The notes under the pieces are model-generated. The model ran no database searches. It worked only from the letters and a program-made list of their open reading frames with translations, and had not been told where the DNA came from. A stretch of DNA of 64,000 nucleotides from Treponema sp. Lineage in GTDB: Bacteria > Spirochaetota > Spirochaetia > Treponematales > Treponemataceae. The stretch lies in the NCBI GenBank assembly GCA_024699235.1, contig JAILPY010000061.1:1-64000 (forward strand), in the 5' to 3' direction. A program made the translations under genes and the position numbers. Shown in pieces: positions 55,320-64,000 of this stretch. Each line of letters starts with the position of its first letter. Positions within the stretch are counted from its first letter, which is position 1.

Positions 55320-57074
55320 ATGATTTGTGAAATAAAAGATGATTTTTATGTTGACGGAAAGAAGTTTCAGATAATTTCCGGTTCCATTCATTATTTTAGA
55401 GTTGTTCCTGAATACTGGAGGGATAGGCTTGAGAAATTGAAGAACATGGGATGTAATGCTGTGGAAACCTATATTCCATGGAATTTTCATGAGATAGAAA
55501 AAAATATGTTTGTATGGGATGGCATGCATGATGTATGCCGCTTTATTCAGACAGCACAAGATGTAGGCTTATATGTCATTATACGTCCGTCTCCATATAT
55601 CTGTGCGGAATATGAATATGGAGGGCTTCCATGGTGGCTTTTGCAGGATAAAAACATGAAAGTCCGCTGCAGCTACGGGCCTTATCTTGATGCCATTAAA
55701 AATTATTACAGTGTCCTTATGCCAAAGCTTGTCCCTTATCAGATAGATAATGGCGGTCCTGTCATTCTGATGCAGATAGAAAATGAGTATGGATATTATG
55801 GCAATGACCATTCTTATATGGAGTTTTTGCGTGATACTATGCGTCATTACGGCATTACTGTTCCTTTTGTTACTTCTGACGGTCCTTGGGGACACTCTAT
55901 GGAAGCAGGCATGACTGAAGGTGCCCTTGCTACCGGAAACTTTGGGTCTAAGGTTAAGGAACAGTTTGCTGTAATGACTGACCGCCTTGGAAATAATAAG
56001 CCTTTAATGTGCATGGAATTCTGGGTAGGCTGGTTTGACAGCTGGGGTGACATTCACCATCATTCAGATTTAGAGCAGAATAAAGTTGACTTTGATGAAG
56101 TCATTCGTACAGGCCATGTAAACATTTATATGTTTGAAGGCGGTACAAACTTTGGATTTACTAGCGGCCGCAACTGGGATGCAAAAAATGCAGACGTTAC
56201 TTCCTATGACTATGATGCAGTGCTTACAGAAGACGGCCAGATAACTCCTAAGTATAATGCGTTTAAGGAAATTATTTCTAAGTATAAGAAAATAGAGGAG
56301 ATTCCTCTTTCAACGAATATTGAAAGTTCTGATTATGGAGAAATTGAGTGCTGTGCAAAGGTTAACCTTTCTTCCGTACTGAAGGATATTTCAAAGTGTA
56401 CGGAAAGTCCGTATCCATTGTCTATGGAAGAGTTAAACTATGGCAGCGGCTATGTTTTGTATCGCATAAATCTTTCGGAAGGTGAATGCGCAGAAGAAAT
56501 TCAGGTTCAGGATTTTCATGACCGTGTTCAGGCATTCTGCAATGGAAAGCTTCTTTTTACTGACACTGAAGAACATTCTGCTGAAAAATTCATTGTACCT
56601 GAAGATTTACGTAAGAATGGAGCGGTTCTTGATTTTCTGGTAGAAAATTATGGCCGCGTTAATTTTGGGTTTGACCTTGATAATCAGCGCAAGGGAATCC
56701 TTAAAGGTGTTGCCGTTAACGGTCACAGGCACTTTGGATATGAAATGTATTCCTTGCCTCTAAGCAGCAAGCAGGTTTCTCAGGTAGATTTTGATGGGAA
56801 GGTACCTTTTAAAGAGACCGAGCCTTCATTCTATAAATTTAAATTTAATGCAGGAAAAAAGGCTGATACTTTTATAGAGTTAGATGGTTTTGGTAAGGGA
56901 TGCGTTTTTATAAACGGCTTTAATATCGGTCGGTTCTGGGAAATTGGCCCTCAGAAACGTTTATACGTTCCAGCTCCTCTTCTTAAAAATGGCGCTAATG
57001 AAATTATTGTATTTGAGACAGAAGGCAAGGCTGGAAAAACTATACAATTAAGGAAATCTCCTTCGCTTGGGTAA
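55320..57074 (+). CDS. Glycoside hydrolase family 35 beta-galactosidase, no signal peptide
   Basis: 'SGSIHYFRVVPEYWRDRLEKLKNMGCNAVETYIPWNFHE', 'ILMQIENEYG', 'GGTNFGFTSGRN'. Confidence 0.94.
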   Translation: MICEIKDDFYVDGKKFQIISGSIHYFRVVPEYWRDRLEKLKNMGCNAVETYIPWNFHEIEKNMFVWDGMHDVCRFIQTAQDVGLYVIIRPSPYICAEYEYGGLPWWLLQDKNMKVRCSYGPYLDAIKNYYSVLMPKLVPYQIDNGGPVILMQIENEYGYYGNDHSYMEFLRDTMRHYGITVPFVTSDGPWGHSMEAGMTEGALATGNFGSKVKEQFAVMTDRLGNNKPLMCMEFWVGWFDSWGDIHHHSDLEQNKVDFDEVIRTGHVNIYMFEGGTNFGFTSGRNWDAKNADVTSYDYDAVLTEDGQITPKYNAFKEIISKYKKIEEIPLSTNIESSDYGEIECCAKVNLSSVLKDISKCTESPYPLSMEELNYGSGYVLYRINLSEGECAEEIQVQDFHDRVQAFCNGKLLFTDTEEHSAEKFIVPEDLRKNGAVLDFLVENYGRVNFGFDLDNQRKGILKGVAVNGHRHFGYEMYSLPLSSKQVSQVDFDGKVPFKETEPSFYKFKFNAGKKADTFIELDGFGKGCVFINGFNIGRFWEIGPQKRLYVPAPLLKNGANEIIVFETEGKAGKTIQLRKSPSLG

Positions 57075-57077
57075 ATA

Positions 57078-58346
57078 ATGAATTGCTGTAAAAAGTTCTG
57101 TCTGTATTTGTGTTTTGTTTGTGTCTGCCTGTTTGCATATGCACAGGAAAAGTCTGTTACTTTTTCATATAATGGAGGAAGGAATTACATTCTTGTTGAA
57201 AAGACTGATTTGCTCAGATATGACAATTCTAAATACACAGGGCTTTTGAGCAGGGAAGTCCAGTCCTTTGTTTCTGAAAACAAGCCTCTTGAATCTAAAA
57301 AGTCTGACGGTGCTTTGTACTATGACGGTTATTTTTATGTAGTCCAGGATACTAAGCATAAAAAGCGTGTTGTCCTTGAGGGAATCCATGATTCCATAAG
57401 TTCTTCATTTAAGATTACAAAAGATGGAGAGCTTATAATGCTGGAAGATAACGGGTATCCTAGTTTTAGAAGTTTTCCGGCATATCCTTCTGGAAAGATA
57501 AAGATAGGCGACAGCTGGCAGTCAAAAGGGATTCGTGCCGTAGATCCCCTTGATAAAGGTATTGTCACCAAGATTCCTATTCTTGTGCAATATACTTTTG
57601 AGAGGGAGGATGTTTATAACGGTGAAGAAGTATACATTTTGAATGCAAGGTGGGCAACCAGATATGGCCTGTCATATATTGATGGCGAGGGAGACCCCTT
57701 GTTAAAAAGCGCTCAGGGCAAGCATGATGCTACTATCATAATAAGCAAAAAGGTTGGAAATGCCCTTGTCGTTAAAGATACTGTTGATGAAACTTTTTTA
57801 TATGAAGACGGTAATCAGATACGGCTTAAGGGTACTATTTCTTTGTTTACAAAATATCCTCCTGCCTATAATAAAGGAAAAGTCCTTTCTTCTATAAATA
57901 GGAATCTTGCCGGAAAAACAGGTTCTTCTGGTCATGGTTCGAAAAATTCTGCAGAATCTTCATTGGTTTCTGATGAGTCTATGGACGTTCAGGACACTGA
58001 GAAGGGCGTTTGCATAAGTATGAATCTAAAGTTTAAGGCTGACAGTTCAGAGCTTCTTACTGAAGAAAAGTCTCGCCTTGATAAGATTGCAAGAATTCTT
58101 AAAGATTCCGCTCCTGATTCACTCTATTTAATAGAAGGTCATACGGCTTCAACCGGTAATCCTGTGGGAGAGCAGAAACTGTCTGAAGAGCGTGCAAAGG
58201 CTGTAGCAAAAGAGCTTTCAGCCCGTGGCATTCCTGAAGGTCAGTTTATATGCAGCGGAAAGGGGAGTTCTGTTCCTATAGCTGATAACTCTACTCAGGA
58301 AGGAAGGGCTAAAAACCGTCGCGTTGAAATTACAATTTTGCAATAA
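57078..58346 (+). CDS. OmpA C-terminal domain protein
   Basis: Signal peptide; 'YLIEGHTASTGNPVGEQKLSEERAKAVAKELSARGIPEGQFICSGKGSSVPIADNSTQEGRAKNRRVEI'. Confidence 0.9.
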   Translation: MNCCKKFCLYLCFVCVCLFAYAQEKSVTFSYNGGRNYILVEKTDLLRYDNSKYTGLLSREVQSFVSENKPLESKKSDGALYYDGYFYVVQDTKHKKRVVLEGIHDSISSSFKITKDGELIMLEDNGYPSFRSFPAYPSGKIKIGDSWQSKGIRAVDPLDKGIVTKIPILVQYTFEREDVYNGEEVYILNARWATRYGLSYIDGEGDPLLKSAQGKHDATIIISKKVGNALVVKDTVDETFLYEDGNQIRLKGTISLFTKYPPAYNKGKVLSSINRNLAGKTGSSGHGSKNSAESSLVSDESMDVQDTEKGVCISMNLKFKADSSELLTEEKSRLDKIARILKDSAPDSLYLIEGHTASTGNPVGEQKLSEERAKAVAKELSARGIPEGQFICSGKGSSVPIADNSTQEGRAKNRRVEITILQ

Positions 58347-58475
58347 TTATGTCATGTAATAAAAATACAAAAATTTGTATAATTATGCAGAAAAATAATT
58401 TACAAATTGCATAAAATATTTTACTATCTATAGAGTCACTGCATAAAACAGTAGGTGGCTAGAGGATACAATATT

Positions 58476-59834
58476 ATGAAAAACGCTTATGTTAATCGTG
58501 TATGGGATGAGGTTAAGGCAAAGAATGCTAACGAACCAGAATTCCTTCAGGCAGTAGAAGAAGTTCTTACAACTCTTGATCCTGTTGTTGATCAGATGCC
58601 GGAACTTGAACCAAATGCAGTTCTTGAACGCTTGGTTGAACCAGAGCGCGTTATTCAGTTCAGAGTGCCTTGGATGGATGATAAGGGAAATTATCATGTA
58701 AACCGAGGTTTCCGTGTTCAGTACAATAGCGCTATTGGTCCTTACAAAGGTGGTTTGCGTTTCTCTAAGGAAGTAAACCTTTCTGTTCTTAAGTTCCTTG
58801 GCTTTGAACAGGTTCTTAAAAACTCTCTTACAACACTCCCTATGGGCGGTGGAAAAGGTGGTTCTGATTTTGATCCACACGGTAAGTCTGATAAAGAAGT
58901 TATGAGATTCTGCCAGAGCTTTATGACAGAATTGTATCGCCATATCGGTGCTGATACAGACGTTCCTGCTGGCGATAAAAATGTTGGTGGCCGTGAAATC
59001 GGTTATCTTTTTGGCCAGTATAAGAGAATCCGTGATGAATATACAGGCGTTCTGACTGGTAAAGGCCTGACATTCGGCGGTTCTTTGATCCGTACAGAAG
59101 CTACTGGTTACGGTCTTATTTACTTTGCACAGGAAATGCTTAAGAAGGTTGGAGACGATTTCAAGGGAAAGACTTGCGTTGTTTCTGGTTCTGGAAATGT
59201 TGCAGAATATGCTGCAGAAAAGCTTATCCAGCTTGGTGCAAAGGTTGTTACTCTTTCTGATTCAAATGGATATATCTATGATGCTGACGGCATTACTCAG
59301 GAAAAACTTGACTGGGTTAAGGAACTTAAGTGCGTACGCCGTGGACGCATTGCAGAATATGCAAAGCAGTTCCCTTCTGCAAAATACTTTGAAGGCAAGA
59401 AAGTTTGGGAAGTAAAGTGTGACTGTGCATTCCCATGTGCTACACAGAATGAGCTTCTTGGCGAAGATGCTCAGAAACTTCTTGACAATGGCGTAAAGCT
59501 TGTTGCTGAAGGTGCAAACATGCCTTCTAACATTGATGCTGTTAACAAGTTCCTTGCTGCAAAGATTCTCTATGCTCCAGGAAAAGCATCTAATGCTGGT
59601 GGCGTTGCAACATCTGGTCTTGAAATGAGCCAGAACTCAGAACGTCTTTCATGGTCTTCTGCAGAAGTTGATGAAAAGCTTCATAACATAATGATCAATA
59701 TTCATGCTAATGCATACGATACTGCTGTTAAGTTTGGTGCAACAGACGGAAAGTTTGTAAATTATGTAGCAGGAGCAAATATCGCTGGTTTTGTAAAAGT
59801 TGCTAATGCAATGATTGCACAGGGATTGGTATAA
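58476..59834 (+). CDS. gdhA: NADP-type glutamate dehydrogenase
   Basis: 'GGLRFSKEVNLSVLKFLGFEQVLKNSLTTLPMGGGKGGSDFDPHGKSDKEVMRFCQSFMTEL'. Confidence 0.96.
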   Translation: MKNAYVNRVWDEVKAKNANEPEFLQAVEEVLTTLDPVVDQMPELEPNAVLERLVEPERVIQFRVPWMDDKGNYHVNRGFRVQYNSAIGPYKGGLRFSKEVNLSVLKFLGFEQVLKNSLTTLPMGGGKGGSDFDPHGKSDKEVMRFCQSFMTELYRHIGADTDVPAGDKNVGGREIGYLFGQYKRIRDEYTGVLTGKGLTFGGSLIRTEATGYGLIYFAQEMLKKVGDDFKGKTCVVSGSGNVAEYAAEKLIQLGAKVVTLSDSNGYIYDADGITQEKLDWVKELKCVRRGRIAEYAKQFPSAKYFEGKKVWEVKCDCAFPCATQNELLGEDAQKLLDNGVKLVAEGANMPSNIDAVNKFLAAKILYAPGKASNAGGVATSGLEMSQNSERLSWSSAEVDEKLHNIMINIHANAYDTAVKFGATDGKFVNYVAGANIAGFVKVANAMIAQGLV

Positions 59835-59914
59835 TTTATACATTTTGCATAAATGTGTTCCAGGGGATGCTTTCTTAGAATTTATTTCTTTGAAAGGTTC
59901 CTTTGGAACTTTTT

Positions 59915-60733
59915 TTATTTATAGTCTGAAGTTTCAAAATTTTCGACTTCTTTTTCTGTTAACTGTCGATACTGTCCGGGGCGCAATGATGAATCAAGCC
60001 ATAGAGGTCCCATGGCTATGCGTTTTAGGAAGATTACTTCATTTCCCATTGCCTTAAACATTCTTTTTACTTGATGAAATTTTCCTTCTGTTATTGTTAG
60101 CGTGCAGAATGTGAGTTCGCATGCTGTGCTGCTTGTGAGCGTGCAGTATTTTTTTATTTCGTTATGATTTTCTTCATTGTACCATTGTATGGCTGCCGGT
60201 TGTGCTGTAAATGCGGGACTTTTCTTTTCTGCTTCAACGGTTATGCCTTCTGCAAATCTTTTTGTATATAGTTTTTGCTTTTCCGGCGGGCAGTAATCTC
60301 GTAAATATACTAAATATGTCTTGGTGATATGAGTTTTAGGGTCTGTCAGTCTGTGGGAAAGTTTTCCGTCAGTAGTTAAAAGTATAAGTCCTTCTGTGTC
60401 TAAATCTAGCCGTCCTACTGCATGAAGTTTATTGAGTCCTTTTGGATGAAGGTATTTTTCGTCTATCGATTCAAATATTCGTTCGTGCCATCCTTCATCT
60501 GCGGTACATACGGTATTCTGCTTTTTATTCATCATGATGTAAAGCTCCTTTTGCAATGGGTACTCTTTTCCGTCAATTAACAGAATGTCTTTTCTTACAT
60601 CAATGATTGTTCCTGCTTCCAATATCCTTGTGCCGTTTACTAGAACTGTATGTTCCTGTAAAAATCTTCGTGTCCGTCTGTATGTACTTAATTCCTGTCT
60701 TACAAACAGTTCGTCAAGCCTCAGGATGTTCAT
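59915..60733 (-). CDS. RsuA/RluB-type pseudouridine synthase with S4-like N-terminus
   Basis: 'LHAVGRLDLDTEGLILLTTDGKLSHRLTDPKTHITKTYLV', 'EGKFHQVKRMFKAMGNEV'. Confidence 0.93.
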   Translation of the reverse strand: MNILRLDELFVRQELSTYRRTRRFLQEHTVLVNGTRILEAGTIIDVRKDILLIDGKEYPLQKELYIMMNKKQNTVCTADEGWHERIFESIDEKYLHPKGLNKLHAVGRLDLDTEGLILLTTDGKLSHRLTDPKTHITKTYLVYLRDYCPPEKQKLYTKRFAEGITVEAEKKSPAFTAQPAAIQWYNEENHNEIKKYCTLTSSTACELTFCTLTITEGKFHQVKRMFKAMGNEVIFLKRIAMGPLWLDSSLRPGQYRQLTEKEVENFETSDYK

Positions 60734-60738
60734 TGAAG

Positions 60739-61344
60739 TCAGTAAGTTTCTAGTTGTTTCAGCAGTTTATCGAGTTTTATGCCGTATTCTTTGTCAGCAG
60801 CCCATGTTCCCGCAAGTCCATATATAGTAGGGGCTTTTCCTCTTGGAAGGACATATTTATAGCGGTTGTCTATAAGCTTGTTTTTTAAAGCAATGTCTGA
60901 TGTTGTTGCGTATGCATGCAGATGCTGGATATGAGCCCTGACGCCCATTTGTTCTGTGTCAAAGTATTCTCCTGGGTGATCTTTGTCTATTGCTCCAAGT
61001 CCACAGTAATTGTGCATGTCTATTGTTACAAGGTTTCCAAATGACAGCCAGCCTGTTTCAAGGCACATCTGTACAAATGCACAGTCGCTGTTTATGCCTT
61101 CGGCTTTTGCTTCTGTAACATAATAATGCGCAAGCCTTTGTACAAGATCCTTGTCAGCATTCGGTTTTGCATCCATAAAGAAGTTATATAACTGTTTTTC
61201 AGTTTTTATTCCGTCATCGGCAAGAATTCTTGAAATGTATTTTTTATGCTGCTGACTTGGTGTGATACACCCTGTGAGCAGCATAATGCAAATTGCACCT
61301 AATAAAAGAATTAATTTATTTTTGAGAACAGGCTGAGCTTTCAT
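60739..61344 (-). CDS. Lipoprotein glucosaminidase-like (FlgJ C-terminal type)
   Basis: Lipobox LLTGC; 'EGINSDCAFVQMCLETGWLSFGNLVTIDMHNYCGLGAI'. Confidence 0.8.
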   Translation of the reverse strand: MKAQPVLKNKLILLLGAICIMLLTGCITPSQQHKKYISRILADDGIKTEKQLYNFFMDAKPNADKDLVQRLAHYYVTEAKAEGINSDCAFVQMCLETGWLSFGNLVTIDMHNYCGLGAIDKDHPGEYFDTEQMGVRAHIQHLHAYATTSDIALKNKLIDNRYKYVLPRGKAPTIYGLAGTWAADKEYGIKLDKLLKQLETY

Positions 61345-62075
61345 TACTTTATTGTAGTGCCTATATAATCTTTACCGTCAAGAATATTACGTATGTTTTG
61401 GATATTCTTTCCTGCTGCACATATTACAGTTAATTTGAGTTGTTCTGATTTTTTGCTGGCAATAGGGTCAAAAGGACAGTTTTTGCCAGGAACCCATTCG
61501 TCACCGACCATCTTTCTGAAGTCTGCCCATGAAATTGTATCAAGAGGCTTTGCATCTGGATTTTTGCGAGGGTCGTCTGTATAGACTTTTTCTATGTTCG
61601 AAAGGTTTACGACTGTATCTGCATGGAATCTTTCTGCGAGGAGAACAGCATCATTATCTGATGAAAATCCAGGTTTCCATCCCGCAGCTACAAGAACTCG
61701 TCCTGTAAAGTCAAATACTTTTGTAGGGTCTGTTACTACGTCTTGCAGGCAGAGTGGACCAAATGCTGCTTTTAGAAGCTGTGCATTTAGACGTGTTGCC
61801 ATGATGCCAAGCCAGTCGCCAGCATTGTTTAAGTCTTGCTTTATATTATAGCAGGCATGCTTTTTCTGTAAATCTGAATATGCTGATGTTACGTCCTTGT
61901 AAGCATTCTGGTACATCCTTGCAGGACCTCCGCCACCGGCTACGAGAATCAGTCTTGTTTCTGTGTTTGAGATTAAATAATCTATTGCCATTGAGCAAAA
62001 ATTGCGAAGGAACTCAGAGTCTGGTTTTTCTGGTGCAATAATTGAGCCGCCTACACTCAATACTTTTGTTATCAT
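61344..62075 (-). CDS. UMP kinase, archaeal/spirochete-type amino-acid-kinase fold
   Basis: 'KVLSVGGSIIAPEKPDSEFLRNF', 'LILVAGGGGPARMYQNAYKDV', 'VVNLSNIEKVYTDDPRKNPDAKPLDTISW'; SD AAGGAGG. Confidence 0.85.
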   Translation of the reverse strand: MITKVLSVGGSIIAPEKPDSEFLRNFCSMAIDYLISNTETRLILVAGGGGPARMYQNAYKDVTSAYSDLQKKHACYNIKQDLNNAGDWLGIMATRLNAQLLKAAFGPLCLQDVVTDPTKVFDFTGRVLVAAGWKPGFSSDNDAVLLAERFHADTVVNLSNIEKVYTDDPRKNPDAKPLDTISWADFRKMVGDEWVPGKNCPFDPIASKKSEQLKLTVICAAGKNIQNIRNILDGKDYIGTTIK

Positions 62076-62085
62076 ATAAACCTCC

Positions 62086-63771
62086 TTAGTATATGCCTAT
62101 TATTGCTGGTGCATTCCATAGAGAACTGTAATTAGCTTCAGAGCCTCGCGCTTCTTCCCATATAGACTGAAGGGCATAAGAACGAGGTCTTTTTACTGTT
62201 CTGCTGTTTATGAATGATGATTTTATCTGATTCCATCCTCTGCAGAATGAAATGTGCTGGTTATCTATATTTCCAAAATAATAGTTTTTTCTATCGGTGA
62301 TTTCTGTAAAAGGGGAGTATTCAAGTCCTGCCCCAAGAGCTGTATCTACAGGAAACCATCCATATCTTTCAAAGTATAATTCTGTCCACCAATGATTTTT
62401 TGTTGTGTATTGAGTATCGATAAGAACTCCGCCTTGAGGCACTGCAGGAATCCCTGCAGCCCTACATAAGGCTGTGTATAGTATTGCAAAGCTGTAAGCA
62501 TCTCCGGAACCTGTTGAAATTAAATCTTCTGGCGATGAAGTTGAATTTGGATCTGTTAATGCTGAGATTTTAAAATTATTAACCATATGCATATAAATTT
62601 GCCTTGCTTTTTCATAATTGTTCTTTGTTTTGCCAATTATAGAGTCTTTTAGTTCCAGAACTTTTGGATTAATTGAAGGAATTCCCTTATCTGGAGAAAT
62701 ATAAGACTTGTAAAGGATTTTTGTTTTATCAGAATAATTAATGATTTTTCCTGGTATTATGTTTGCACTTATTGTATAAGTCTTTACTATGTTTGTAGCG
62801 GAATATGTTGTATTTGTGTTTACAGTCTTATCAAGTGAATCTTGAAAGATTATGTTAAATATGTCGTCTTGTATTAATGGTTCTGGAGTAATTGCACTTG
62901 TAGTGACTTCTGGCTGAAATGTTGACACTTGCGGTCTTGGCATATATAGAGTTATGAGAGCATCTGTGTTTTCTGTTTCTGGCCGTAGATTAACGCTTGT
63001 TTGCAATACATAGGTTCTTGGTGTAGAAAATATTTTTTTTCCTGCAGGAAATGAAATTTGCAAAGGGTATGGTTCGCTTTTTCCGCGGTCTGTCTCTACA
63101 TAAATGAATCCAGAATCAGCACTGTCGGGAACTCTGACTTTTATTTCATCGTCACTCCAGTATTCATAGTCATAGTTTGTGGGAAGGGCGGCAATAAAGT
63201 CATTTTCAGAAGGTGTTTCTTTGTTTGCAGAAAAGTAAACTTTTGAGGTTCCTCTGGAAGTATTAAAATTAATGCCTGAAATGGTTATAGTTTGTCCAAT
63301 TAAGGATATTTCGGATCCGGATTCAGTTGTTATATTTTGAATGATTGGTACTGTTGCTTTTGGATCTTTTCGTACTGTAGTTGGAATGCTGGATTTGTTT
63401 GCAAAGAATGCCGGAGTAGAGGGACCTGCTTGTGTTATGACTGTTACCAGTCCGTCCTGAACATTAGATGGAAGTTTTATTATTATTTCACTATCCGACC
63501 AACTAATGTACTTACTATTTGTAATCCTAGAATTTGATATGCTTACATAGGAATTTTCTTTTTCATTTCCAAAATTGTTACCTCTTATCGTTAAAATCTC
63601 TTCTGGAGATGCAATCGGAGGGTCTATTGAAGAAATAACAGGGTTTTTAGTGTTTTTTTTACCTATGAAAAGCGAAACTGCTATAGCTACCGTCACACAA
63701 AAGAAAAAAGAGACAAAACGGATAAAAGGTTTTGTTTTTAATAATCGTTTGTATGACGATAGGGAACTCAC
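62086..63771 (-). CDS. IPT/TIG-domain plus transglutaminase-like membrane-anchored protein
   Basis: 'PVISSIDPPIASPEEILTIRGNNFGNEKENSYVSI' repeated; 'YSFAILYTALCRAAGIPAVPQGGVLIDTQYTTKNHWWTELYFERYGWFPVDTALG' C-H-D triad region. Confidence 0.88.
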   Translation of the reverse strand: MSSLSSYKRLLKTKPFIRFVSFFFCVTVAIAVSLFIGKKNTKNPVISSIDPPIASPEEILTIRGNNFGNEKENSYVSISNSRITNSKYISWSDSEIIIKLPSNVQDGLVTVITQAGPSTPAFFANKSSIPTTVRKDPKATVPIIQNITTESGSEISLIGQTITISGINFNTSRGTSKVYFSANKETPSENDFIAALPTNYDYEYWSDDEIKVRVPDSADSGFIYVETDRGKSEPYPLQISFPAGKKIFSTPRTYVLQTSVNLRPETENTDALITLYMPRPQVSTFQPEVTTSAITPEPLIQDDIFNIIFQDSLDKTVNTNTTYSATNIVKTYTISANIIPGKIINYSDKTKILYKSYISPDKGIPSINPKVLELKDSIIGKTKNNYEKARQIYMHMVNNFKISALTDPNSTSSPEDLISTGSGDAYSFAILYTALCRAAGIPAVPQGGVLIDTQYTTKNHWWTELYFERYGWFPVDTALGAGLEYSPFTEITDRKNYYFGNIDNQHISFCRGWNQIKSSFINSRTVKRPRSYALQSIWEEARGSEANYSSLWNAPAIIGIY

Positions 63772-64000
63772 TTTTCGTTGCCTATTTCAAATGAAAGTAT
63801 TGGTGACGAAAAATGAATGAAAAATCCTTTCTGAGATTCCTGCTCCTTTTGGACAGAATCCTCAAGAGGACTGAAAACATCATAACTTGTTAATGATACT
63901 TTGCTGTCTTCTGTATTATATGAATCAGGACTTACGAAAGCTGTTCCAAATGGCATGACTGCCGCTGCGACAGAGTTGTGTGCCTGAAGTTCTGCGGTGT
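63768..64000 (-). CDS. Partial CDS, C-terminus only
   Basis: Frame stays open to the window edge: '...TAELQAHNSVAAAVMPFGTAFVSPDSYNTEDSKVSLTSYDVFSPLEDS...'; overlaps the next gene's start. Confidence 0.6.
   Translation of the reverse strand, partial: TAELQAHNSVAAAVMPFGTAFVSPDSYNTEDSKVSLTSYDVFSPLEDSVQKEQESQKGFFIHFSSPILSFEIGNEK

Noticed and set aside
55155-55559. N-terminal extension of the supplied TrpE ORF
   Set aside because: Lies antisense to the GH35 start and its promoter region; conserved TrpE sequence begins at MIKRTDSIYI with an SD.

Overview
The window looks like a chromosomal segment of a Treponema-like spirochete. This is inferred from the short C-Ala-less AlaRS, the alaS/surA-like/nusB/TPR/groES/sigma gene order, the spirochete/archaeal-type UMP kinase and the number of cache/two-component proteins. 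It is mostly dense core genome: dnaE, recG, alaS, nusB, groES, infA, a sigma-70 factor, trpE/trpGD, gdhA, a moxR/Bat aerotolerance operon, and several signalling proteins (dCache kinase, GGDEF protein, sensorless hybrid kinase, class III cyclase). There is one tRNA-Ala(GGC). I see no phage, IS element, CRISPR array or recognisable defence island. The signals most worth follow-up are: (1) an exact sigma54 (-24/-12) promoter TGGCACG-N4-TTGCT in front of the alternative sigma-70 gene, with upstream inverted repeats, suggesting an RpoN-to-sigma70 cascade; (2) two intergenic tandem arrays with unrelated units but the same exact 23-bp period, one bounded by matching hairpins and the other next to an interlocked (pseudoknot-topology) inverted repeat; (3) several core genes whose -10 element sits 6-9 nt from the start codon with no Shine-Dalgarno, suggesting leaderless mRNAs; (4) a FliN-like protein with two FliM-type N-terminal motifs; (5) a thioester alpha-2-macroglobulin coupled to a lipoprotein metalloprotease; (6) a cyclase with a CBM-like sensor region. 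All calls come from reading the sequence and supplied ORFs; no database search was run.
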